Under the pieces are notes generated by a model. That model made no database searches and was not told the origin of the DNA. It saw only the letters and a list, made by a program, of their open reading frames with translations. Both the position numbers and the translations under genes were made by a program. A stretch of 5,952 nucleotides of DNA from an uncultured Acetatifactor sp. GTDB taxonomy: Bacteria; Bacillota; Clostridia; Lachnospirales; Lachnospiraceae. Positions 1 to 5,882 of this stretch are shown here, piece after piece (the stretch's first letter is position 1; each line of letters opens with the position of its first letter). The stretch spans positions 1-5,952 of the forward strand of contig CANQSE010000138.1 of the NCBI GenBank assembly GCA_947626405.1, given 5' to 3'.

Positions 1-1
1 C

Positions 2-538
2 ATGAACAAAAGTATCGACTTTATCGTCAGCTACGTAAGGGACGGTAATTCCACCGAGGCGTTGTATACTGCCACGACGCTGGACGAGCTTCTTGAGAAC
101 AATTTCGAGATCTACGAGCAGCAGCTCAGGCGCAGAAGCTTCGAAAAACAGGGAGTTTTGCGGGTTGTGCCCGGAATCATGCGCATGGCGGAATACAATG
201 TATTCATGATTTATCTGGTAAATCAGCAGGGATATATCGTGTGGAGCTTTCAGCCCATGGAGGATTACGACAATCTCTATGCCCTGAAGGGTATGTCGTG
301 CCAGGATCTGGATGGGGACGGCATGAAGGATCTGCTGGTGCTGTGCCGTTTCAGCTATACGGACGGGGACGGAGAGATGGTAATTGACACCGTGTGCGAC
401 ATCTATTACCAGAGGACGGACGGTTTTGAACAGGACAGGGAATTTGCGGACACCTATCAGTGTACCGAGGAGGATACGGTGAGCGGCCTTGTTGCGCTTA
501 TCAGAGAATACTGGGGATGGGGAACGGAAAATGATTAA
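2..538 (+). CDS. Hypothetical protein with DxDGDG loop, first gene of two-component operon; 5' end possibly outside window
   Basis: I do not recognise a named family. The visible 178 residues open at an ATG one base into the window, so no ribosome binding site can be seen. The first residues carry no signal peptide or lipobox, so this Met may be internal to a longer exported protein or lipoprotein. Residues 102-110 read DLDGDGMKD, the spacing of Ca-binding loops in FG-GAP/VCBS-type repeats, and a second DGDG follows at about 121-124. The flanking hydrophobic, aromatic-rich stretches (YNVFMIYLV, GYIVWSF) suggest beta strands, which fits a beta-propeller-like or VCBS-like fold. The stop codon overlaps the start of the response regulator by 8 nt (ATGATTAA), so the two are probably translationally coupled. 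An accessory, extracytoplasmic role in the signalling system is an inference from position alone. Confidence 0.72.
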   Translation: MNKSIDFIVSYVRDGNSTEALYTATTLDELLENNFEIYEQQLRRRSFEKQGVLRVVPGIMRMAEYNVFMIYLVNQQGYIVWSFQPMEDYDNLYALKGMSCQDLDGDGMKDLLVLCRFSYTDGDGEMVIDTVCDIYYQRTDGFEQDREFADTYQCTEEDTVSGLVALIREYWGWGTEND

Positions 539-1184
539 AATACTGATCGTGGATGATGAAAAGCCTATTTGCGACCTGATCGATATCAACCTGTCGTCTG
601 CGGGATATCAATGCAGATCCGTGCAGGACGGACTGGAGGCGCTGGATCTCATCGAAAAGGAGGAGTATGACCTTATTCTGCTCGACGTGATGCTTCCGGG
701 CGCAGACGGTTACGACATTATGGAATATATACGTCCGCTTCGGATACCGGTGATTTTTATCACGGCAAAGCATGAGGTCAGGGACAGGGTTAAGGGGCTT
801 AAGCTGGGCGCGGAGGACTATCTTGTAAAGCCGTTTGACGTGGTTGAGCTGATGGCAAGAGTGGAAGTGGTGCTTCGCCGCTACCACAAGACCGAAAGCA
901 TACTGACAGCAGGGGATGTGACGGTTGATGTGGAGGCGAGAAAAGTGACGAAGGCAGGCGTACCGGTGTTTCTCACAAACAAGGAATACGGTCTGCTTGT
1001 TCTTTTTATACGTAACAAAAACATAGCGCTCTTTCGCGAGAATCTCTATGAGAGAGTGTGGGGAGACGAATACCTTGGCGACAGCAGGACGCTTGATCTC
1101 CATGTACAGCGGCTGCGCAGGAAAATGGGATGGGAAGAAAAGCTTGTAGCTGTTTACAAAATCGGATATCGTCTGGAGATCTGA
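531..1184 (+). CDS. OmpR/PhoB-family two-component response regulator
   Basis: This is a cytoplasmic transcription factor of 217 residues, normal for the family. The receiver domain (about 1-115) has the acidic pair D8-D9, phospho-acceptor D52 in LLDVMLPG, T78 in ITAK and K100 in VKPF, so all catalytic positions are intact. The C-terminal winged-helix domain (about 122-217) has the usual LTNKEYGLL entry, a recognition-helix region with RTLDLHVQRLRRKMG and a closing YKIGYRLEI hairpin. The ATG at 531 is chosen over an upstream TTG at 489 because MIKILIVDDE is the canonical family N-terminus and a GGGGA Shine-Dalgarno-like run lies 7 nt upstream (519-523). It overlaps gene 1 by 8 nt and is followed after 3 nt by the histidine kinase, its likely partner. 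The target genes cannot be read from the sequence. Confidence 0.96.
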   Translation: MIKILIVDDEKPICDLIDINLSSAGYQCRSVQDGLEALDLIEKEEYDLILLDVMLPGADGYDIMEYIRPLRIPVIFITAKHEVRDRVKGLKLGAEDYLVKPFDVVELMARVEVVLRRYHKTESILTAGDVTVDVEARKVTKAGVPVFLTNKEYGLLVLFIRNKNIALFRENLYERVWGDEYLGDSRTLDLHVQRLRRKMGWEEKLVAVYKIGYRLEI

Positions 1185-1187
1185 CAT

Positions 1188-2627
1188 ATGAAATTTCTGT
1201 ATAAAATTTTACTGTGTATAATCATCATAACGGCGGTGTCATTTGGACTGAGCGGGTATTTTTTTGTGGATTATGTTTTCAGGACGGCTCTCGACAGAGA
1301 AGTTGACCAGGCCCTGGACGACAGCAACATACTCCAGTTTGCGATGAAAACCGCGGCGCTCAACATACCTACCAAGTACGACATCCTGCAGGATACGGCA
1401 GTTCAGGAGATCGGTATGAACCTTGAGAAAACCGGACAGGGGACGGGGCGCCTCATCAGAATTTCCGACGAGCTGCGCAGGCCGCTTTACGCAGGAAACG
1501 GTTTTGCACAGAACAAGGACATCCTGGAAAATGTAAAAGAGGACACGGTAATGTGGCAGATCCTTTCCCAGGGCGATCGCTATTATATTCATACCGGAAC
1601 TATCGTTGACACCATTGATCGAAAGCTTTACCTCGAGACCATGGAGGACGTGACAAGAGTATATGACGAGCGGGCGACGGGATTTGGCGTATATCGTCAG
1701 GTTACGCTTGTCATGCTTCTGTGTACCGCTGTAGTCATGTTTTTTATCTGTACACTGCTTACAAAGCCCATAAGACTGCTCACCAGAGCGACACGGAAAA
1801 TGGCCGCGGGCGATTACGGCTATCGGGCAAAGCAGGTCAGCAACGACGAGCTGGGGCAACTGACCCAGAACTTTAACAGCATGGCGAACGTTCTGGAAAA
1901 CACCATAGAAGAACTTCAGGACGCCGTAAGGGCGAGAGAGGATTTCATCGCCGCCTTTTCCCATGAGTTAAAAACTCCTCTGACCGCAATCATAGGGTAC
2001 GCCGACCTGCTGCGCTCCAGAAAGCTTGACGATGACAAGCATTTCATGTGTTCCAACTATATCTATACTGAAGGGAAACGGCTGGAAACCATGTCGTTCA
2101 GGCTTCTGGACATAATCGTCACGAAAAGGGGAAAGGCGGACCTTCTGCCCGTTGAGGCGGAGGAATTTGCCCGTTATCTGGAGGAAATGTTCGGAGAAAA
2201 CACCAATCAGGAGTTCAGAGTGTCTTTTGAGCCCGGCACGGTGTATGCGGATCTGAATCTGATTAAATCCGTCCTGCTTAATCTTCTGGACAATGCCTTT
2301 AAGGCGTCGTCCCCGGGAGGAGTGGTTGAGGTGTCGGGGGAAAATACTTCCACAGGGTACCTTTTCAGGGTGAGGGATTTCGGAATAGGGATTCCCGAGG
2401 AGGAGCTTAACAAAGTAACGGAAGCCTTTTATATGGTGGATAAATCGAGATCGCGAAGCAGAAACGGCGCCGGACTCGGCCTGGCGCTGTGCGTTCAGAT
2501 CCTCAATCTGCACGACAGCAGGCTGAACATTGAGAGCAAAGAGGGAGAGGGAACATGTATCAGCTTTGAACTGCCGCGAAGGGAACAGACGCAGAGAAAC
2601 GGGGGCGGTGCGGAAAATGAAAAATAA
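1188..2627 (+). CDS. Membrane sensor histidine kinase (HAMP-HisKA-HATPase)
   Basis: A 479-residue sensor kinase that should autophosphorylate on histidine and pass the phosphate to the regulator encoded just upstream. TM1 is about residues 4-27, an extracytoplasmic sensing region of some 145 residues follows, and TM2 is about 172-191. HAMP begins at TKPIRLL (P194) and runs to about 243. HisKA carries the H box FSHELKTPLT with H259. The ATP-binding domain has the N box LLNLLDNAFKAS (N369), G1 box DFGIGIP (D397) and G2 box GAGLGLAL (G427, G429, G431). All catalytic boxes look intact. A GGAG (1175-1178) sits 9 nt before the ATG. The outer region is not recognisable as PAS, Cache or another named sensor, so the ligand is unknown. 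The last 11 nt overlap the next gene, implying coupled translation. Confidence 0.96.
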   Translation: MKFLYKILLCIIIITAVSFGLSGYFFVDYVFRTALDREVDQALDDSNILQFAMKTAALNIPTKYDILQDTAVQEIGMNLEKTGQGTGRLIRISDELRRPLYAGNGFAQNKDILENVKEDTVMWQILSQGDRYYIHTGTIVDTIDRKLYLETMEDVTRVYDERATGFGVYRQVTLVMLLCTAVVMFFICTLLTKPIRLLTRATRKMAAGDYGYRAKQVSNDELGQLTQNFNSMANVLENTIEELQDAVRAREDFIAAFSHELKTPLTAIIGYADLLRSRKLDDDKHFMCSNYIYTEGKRLETMSFRLLDIIVTKRGKADLLPVEAEEFARYLEEMFGENTNQEFRVSFEPGTVYADLNLIKSVLLNLLDNAFKASSPGGVVEVSGENTSTGYLFRVRDFGIGIPEEELNKVTEAFYMVDKSRSRSRNGAGLGLALCVQILNLHDSRLNIESKEGEGTCISFELPRREQTQRNGGGAENEK

Positions 2628-3453
2628 GAGAATAAGCCTGCTTCTGCTTCCGCTTGCTGCTGTGATAACAGGTATGGCGGTGTGGGGGCCGGAGGCGCTT
2701 GAAAAATACCGTGACAATGCAATTTTTAACAGGATCCGTACCCACGAGGCCGAAACCAGCACCGCAGGGTACCGTTACGCCTTAAGCGGCAGCGATAAAC
2801 TCTACATTCTCTCCATGAGTCTTAATAACCAGATTCAGCCGGAGAGCGAACAAAACGCCATGACGCGCTCCGAGGAGTCCGCCGATCTGGATTATCAGGA
2901 GCTGACGGGAACATATACCATGGTGGTAAACCACAAGGATCCAAACGGAAAGGAAATTTCAGAGAGCGAAGGCATAAGGCTGTGCAACAGGGGCATTGGG
3001 GAACTGAAGGAGCTTGGCATCCTGCCGGAGTCTGTAAAAGAGCTGGCGGAGAGCTCATACAGCGCCGTGATGTACTCCGCCATCGACGTTCCGGAGCCCC
3101 GCAACAACGTGCTGGTATGGAAGATCAGCCTTGACACGGGGAAACAGACCGCCAACAGATCAAACAGGCTTCTGGACGCCTATGTGGACGCAGACACCGG
3201 AAAAATTTATGAGTTTTACGTACGGACGGAGCTTTCAAGATGGGAGGATATAGACCCTGACGCCATCATTCAGACCTGGGCCGAATATATGGGACTGGGG
3301 GAGCCGGAAGAATACGGGGGGGCGAATCCGCTTTCAGAGACTACGCCCTATTTCAAAAAATATGTATTTGACGGTATGGACGACGGGAGCACGGTAGTTA
3401 CCATAGGATTTTATGAAGGGATTAACGAACTGTTTTTAAAGATCTCAAGGTAG
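2617..3453 (+). CDS. Membrane-anchored or exported protein with PepSY-like C-terminal segment
   Basis: A 278-residue protein starting KNKR and then one hydrophobic helix (about 6-24), which serves as an uncleaved anchor or signal peptide; no lipobox Cys is seen. The rest is hydrophilic and should lie outside the membrane. Around residues 185-202 the segment LLDAYVDADTGKIYEFYV resembles the core strand-turn-strand of PepSY-type domains, in which DxxTGxI/V is common. The preceding NNVLVWKISLDTG looks like the earlier strand of the same unit. PepSY proteins often modulate proteases or sensors on the cell surface; applying that here is inference. The ATG at 2617 is preferred to the TTG at 2530 and the GTG at 2608 because the positive N-terminus plus helix begins there and a G-rich run (2601-2605) is suitably spaced only for it. 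It overlaps the kinase by 11 nt. No terminator-like hairpin with a T-run follows on this strand. Confidence 0.85.
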   Translation: MKNKRISLLLLPLAAVITGMAVWGPEALEKYRDNAIFNRIRTHEAETSTAGYRYALSGSDKLYILSMSLNNQIQPESEQNAMTRSEESADLDYQELTGTYTMVVNHKDPNGKEISESEGIRLCNRGIGELKELGILPESVKELAESSYSAVMYSAIDVPEPRNNVLVWKISLDTGKQTANRSNRLLDAYVDADTGKIYEFYVRTELSRWEDIDPDAIIQTWAEYMGLGEPEEYGGANPLSETTPYFKKYVFDGMDDGSTVVTIGFYEGINELFLKISR

Positions 3454-3600
3454 GACAGGGGCGGTTCGTAACAGTCAAGCCTTTCCCCTGCAAGGCGTGC
3501 CCGGTACTGCCGATGTTCTCCCGACAGACGCGCTTTCGCTCGGCTTAGCACGTAACGGACACCAGGCTCGAAAGTACCTCGCATTTCTCTAAAAGCGACC
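3454..3600. other. GC-rich segment with dense complementary pairings; possible structured RNA or dispersed repeat unit
   Basis: This begins at the base after the stop codon of the preceding gene and contains no convincing + strand reading frame. Pairings seen directly: CAGGGG 3456-3461 with CCCCTG 3485-3490; GCCTT 3479-3483 with AAGGC 3492-3496; CGTGC 3496-3500 with GCACG 3548-3552; GCCGA 3509-3513 with TCGGC 3540-3544. Inside the last pair are two small hairpins, TGT/ACA (3514-3526) and GCG/CGC (3530-3539). The first two pairings interleave as in an H-type pseudoknot, and the rest nest as a three-way junction. On the minus strand the small GCG/CGC hairpin contains a GNRA-type GAAA loop, so the transcribed strand may be minus. 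I do not recognise it as a known riboswitch or ncRNA family. Short stems of this kind can arise by chance in GC-rich DNA. Confidence 0.4.
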
Positions 3601-3614
3601 TGCTGTGGATAAAA

Positions 3615-3630
3615 CTGCGGAAACTCAAGA
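3615..3630 (+). repeat. 16-nt direct repeat, copy 1
   Basis: CTGCGGAAACTCAAGA occurs here and again, exactly, at 5799-5814 in the same orientation. The similarity spreads a little upstream, since both copies are preceded by AAAAC, with two extra bases in the second. This copy ends 6 nt before a promoter-like -35 hexamer. It could be the shared end of a dispersed repeat family or a binding site. Confidence 0.6.
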
Positions 3631-3636
3631 AAAGGT

Positions 3637-3665
3637 TTGACGGATAATAGAGTAACTGCTAAACT
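3637..3665 (+). promoter_or_regulatory. Candidate sigma-A promoter upstream of dapL remnant and membrane protein gene
   Basis: TTGACG (3637-3642), a 17-nt spacer and TAAACT (3660-3665) match the -35 and -10 consensus at 5/6 and 4/6 positions. Transcription from here would cross the dapL remnant and reach the membrane protein gene with a leader of about 300 nt. No better promoter is obvious inside the remnant. This is a pattern match only. Confidence 0.35.
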
Positions 3666-3689
3666 ATAGAACGGTGAATTGTTTATCGC

Positions 3690-3961
3690 CTGGTGCGGGC
3701 AGAGACTTTCCGCGGATATGATCCCGATCTGGGCTATGAGTTCCTGAGAAATGTGATCGCGGATCAGGATTACAAGACGAGAGGATGCGATATCAGCGCG
3801 GATGAGATCTAAACACGGGGACCTGGAGCAATGTGATTGTGGTCGGCACCCCCGGCTCCGGTTTCGGGCCAAGCGGTGAGCACTATTTCCGCCTGACGGG
3901 GTTTGGAAATTACGAGAACACGGTGGAAGCTTTGGACCATATCAAGGCGATGAAGATATAA
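3690..3961 (+). pseudogene. dapL: Internally deleted, frame-disrupted remnant of LL-diaminopimelate aminotransferase
   Basis: DapL makes LL-diaminopimelate from tetrahydrodipicolinate with glutamate as amino donor, a PLP enzyme of about 390-410 residues. Two pieces remain. From about 3690, frame 3 reads ETFRGYDPDLGYEFLRN (3702-3752), then [18 protein letters not shown], and hits TAA at 3810-3812; this matches the region before the FVSDGAK motif. From 3824, frame 2 reads 45 codons including [20 protein letters not shown] and ends at TAA 3959-3961; this is the family C-terminus. About 260 central residues, including the PLP lysine, are missing, as is the N-terminal ~65, and the halves are in different frames. 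It therefore cannot make enzyme. The stop codon overlaps the Shine-Dalgarno of the next gene, so an ancestral dapL probably preceded that gene directly. An intact dapL may exist elsewhere in the genome. Recognition is from memory of family motifs, not a search. Confidence 0.85.
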
Positions 3962-3965
3962 GGAG
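3960..3965 (+). promoter_or_regulatory. Strong ribosome binding site for the membrane protein gene
   Basis: AAGGAG lies 6 nt before the ATG at 3972 and fixes that start. Its first two bases are shared with the TAA that ends the dapL remnant, a layout typical of adjacent genes in one operon. Confidence 0.8.
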
Positions 3966-3971
3966 TGGATA

Positions 3972-5687
3972 ATGGGACATGTTGCAGAAAAGATTAGAAC
4001 ATGGATTTTGTTCGTCGGAGTTGCCTTGATCATGTTGGAGGGGATCTTCGTGGAATACACGGTGGATTCTGAGTATGCTATTGCGCAGTCCTTCCGGATG
4101 GTCAGGGGGGATGACCTGTTTCTGCAGATGTGGGAACCCCACCAGACGTCCGCCTTTTTGTGTGCCGGCCTTATCTGGATCTGGATGAAGCTGACAGGTA
4201 CGCTTACAGGAGTCGTTTTGTTCCTGCATTTTGCGGGGCTGATTTTGAAAGCGGCGGTTTTTGTTTTTCTGTACAGAACACTGAAGGGATATTTCGAGTC
4301 AGAAATCCTGATTGTGGTGGGAATCGTATTTTTTGCCATAAGTCCTAAGGGACTGCTTTTGCCTGAATTTTCCAATATGCAGGTGTATTTTTCAGTCTGC
4401 CTGTTTTGCTGCCTTTTCCGGTTCCTGCAGAATCAAAATAAAGTGTGGTGGCTTTGTTTAGCGGCGGTTTCCCTCTGCCTGGAGGTCCTGTCCTATCCGT
4501 CCTGCATACTGGTTTATTTGATTGCCGTGTTTTTTCTCTGGAAATGCAGTGAAAAGAAAGGGCGGAATATCCTGTTGTTTACAGGAATCTGTGGTGCCGC
4601 CGGGGGCGGCTTTGTCCTGTATTATGTGCATAAGCTGGGTATGGATGTGTTTCTGGAATGTGTGGGATGGATCATCGGAGGGGATGACACTCACATGGGG
4701 TATCAGACCAGCAAATGGAATGCCGTGGGACATGAGACCTTGATAGCAGTTCTTTTCTATTTTGGACTGACAGTCGTCACGATGCTCATATTGTTGATAC
4801 GCCGAAAGAAAGGGAGGACTTCAGATTCCGCCCTAATTGAATTTGTATATTTGTTTTTTGCCTTATTGAGCGTGATCAGTGTCACAAAGTGTTTTATACA
4901 GGCAGACTATTATCTCCCAAGAGAGGGAGGAATTATACTGCTTGATCTGGAGGACCTGTATCCGCCGTTGATCTGTCTTGGCGTTTTATCCCTGAGAAAT
5001 TGCAGCAGAGAACGCAGGCTTTTGATCGGGATGGGAATTGCAATCAGTTCCGGAGGAATTTTGGCAACGCTTCTTCTCACGAATCTCGGTCTGAATCATG
5101 CAATAAAATATGGGGTTTTGGCCTTGGTTCTTGCAATTGCGTCGGTTGGACAGCGAGTTAAAGAGCATTGTCTGTGCGGATGTGGGAAATGGATCGTTTA
5201 TGGAGTATTGTTTGCGCTTGTTTTTCGTAATGCATTTTTGTTCTATCCCATTGAAATGTTGCATTATAACACCAATATCCTGGAAGTGCGAAATGTTGTG
5301 AGGAGTGGACCGGCCGTTGGGATTTTTTCGGACTATATGGGTCCTTACATCATAAATAAGGACATGCAGGAGTGGAAGGAAATGGTGAGACCCGGGGATA
5401 ACGTCATTATTGTAGGTGGATATTCTGCGAGCACGATTGCCTATCTGTATGAAGATGTAAACATCTGTGTGGATTCTACGATTTGTACGCCCACTTACAA
5501 CGAGAAACTGTTGCGTTACTGGGAGCTGAATCCGGATAAGGTTCCGGATGTGGCGGTGGTAGACTGCTGGTATGGACAGTTGAGAGTTGATGAAAATTCC
5601 TGGATCATGCAGTGGATCTACAAGGAATTTGGAAAGGACTCCTATCAGGACGGAACCTTTATACGATGCTATAGAAAAGAGAAATAA
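3972..5687 (+). CDS. Polytopic membrane protein, putative GT-C type glycosyltransferase
   Basis: A 571-residue integral membrane protein with about 11-12 predicted helices (for example 11-29, 61-76, 78-102, 112-128, 137-153, 178-191, 199-218, 257-276, 289-306, 351-369, 380-394, 405-424). The first outside loop (30-60) is acidic and aromatic, with DSEY at 32-35, GDD at 46-48 and WEPHQ at 54-58. GT-C enzymes, which use lipid-phosphate sugars, place their catalytic Asp or Glu in this loop. Residues about 430-571 form a soluble, presumably extracytoplasmic C-terminal domain with GDNVIIVGGYS and a tail rich in Tyr and Trp. This matches the general plan of GT39-like transferases, but I cannot name the sugar or acceptor. 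It could also be a polymer ligase-like or otherwise uncharacterised membrane protein. It has its own strong ribosome binding site and looks like a single gene between the dapL scar and tRNA-Tyr. Cys residues are frequent (for example KEHCLCGCGKW near 398-407). Confidence 0.8.
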   Translation: MGHVAEKIRTWILFVGVALIMLEGIFVEYTVDSEYAIAQSFRMVRGDDLFLQMWEPHQTSAFLCAGLIWIWMKLTGTLTGVVLFLHFAGLILKAAVFVFLYRTLKGYFESEILIVVGIVFFAISPKGLLLPEFSNMQVYFSVCLFCCLFRFLQNQNKVWWLCLAAVSLCLEVLSYPSCILVYLIAVFFLWKCSEKKGRNILLFTGICGAAGGGFVLYYVHKLGMDVFLECVGWIIGGDDTHMGYQTSKWNAVGHETLIAVLFYFGLTVVTMLILLIRRKKGRTSDSALIEFVYLFFALLSVISVTKCFIQADYYLPREGGIILLDLEDLYPPLICLGVLSLRNCSRERRLLIGMGIAISSGGILATLLLTNLGLNHAIKYGVLALVLAIASVGQRVKEHCLCGCGKWIVYGVLFALVFRNAFLFYPIEMLHYNTNILEVRNVVRSGPAVGIFSDYMGPYIINKDMQEWKEMVRPGDNVIIVGGYSASTIAYLYEDVNICVDSTICTPTYNEKLLRYWELNPDKVPDVAVVDCWYGQLRVDENSWIMQWIYKEFGKDSYQDGTFIRCYRKEK

Positions 5688-5702
5688 GCTCAGCCGAAAA
5701 AT

Positions 5703-5755
5703 GTTCTTTCCATAGTCATTTGCATAGAGTATGGAAATGTAGAACTCGTATTTTT
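5703..5755 (+). terminator. Possible intrinsic terminator of the membrane protein gene
   Basis: TTTCCATA (5707-5714) pairs perfectly with TATGGAAA (5730-5737) around a 15-nt loop. GTTC (5703-5706) can extend the stem with GAAC (5742-5745) across a 4-nt bulge. A run of five T (5751-5755) follows. It lies 15 nt after the stop codon. The stem is AT-rich, the loop large and the T-run slightly displaced, so it would be a weak terminator; a protein-binding inverted repeat is the alternative. Confidence 0.45.
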
Positions 5756-5798
5756 AAAGAGAAACGAACGAATAGTAAAATTGGTTTACGAGAAAACG

Positions 5799-5814
5799 CT
5801 GCGGAAACTCAAGA
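5799..5814 (+). repeat. 16-nt direct repeat, copy 2
   Basis: Exact copy of CTGCGGAAACTCAAGA at 3615-3630, same strand. It ends 9 nt before the -35 hexamer of the tRNA promoter. Outside the AAAAC just upstream, the flanks are not obviously alike. Confidence 0.6.
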
Positions 5815-5823
5815 GATTTATGC

Positions 5824-5852
5824 TTGCATTTTAGGGGAATTTATGTTAGAAT
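5824..5852 (+). promoter_or_regulatory. Sigma-A type promoter for tRNA-Tyr
   Basis: TTGCAT (5824-5829), a 17-nt spacer and TAGAAT (5847-5852). The predicted start is near 5859, giving a leader of about 25 nt before the tRNA, and the upstream DNA is A/T-rich. Good spacing and location support it. Confidence 0.65.
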
Positions 5853-5882
5853 TTTCCATTGTCAGGGCGCCAATGCCTGCAT

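Noticed and set aside
489..530. TTG-initiated upstream extension of the response regulator
   Set aside because: The extra 14 residues fall before the canonical receiver start and inside gene 1; the ATG at 531 has better spacing and homology.
2389..2399. GGATTCCCGAG shared by the kinase gene and the tRNA D arm region
   Set aside because: An 11-nt match is expected by chance in a window this size, and both copies are explained by their own genes.
2530..2616. TTG-initiated upstream extension of gene 4
   Set aside because: It would put 29 charged residues before the signal/anchor helix and overlap the kinase by about 100 nt.
501..2762. Long minus-strand open frames opposite the regulator and kinase
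   Set aside because: They are antisense to genes with intact catalytic motifs on the + strand, and their translations are low-complexity in character with no domains.
3454..3690. Insertion sequence or group II intron remnant
   Set aside because: No transposase or reverse transcriptase fragment, target duplication or domain V-like hairpin could be identified; only repeat-like and foldable character is seen.
3411..3872. Open frame of 153 codons on the minus strand across the intergenic region
   Set aside because: It runs antisense through the end of gene 4 and through the + strand dapL remnant, has no ribosome binding site that I can see and resembles no protein family. It is better explained by the GC-rich repeat-like segment.
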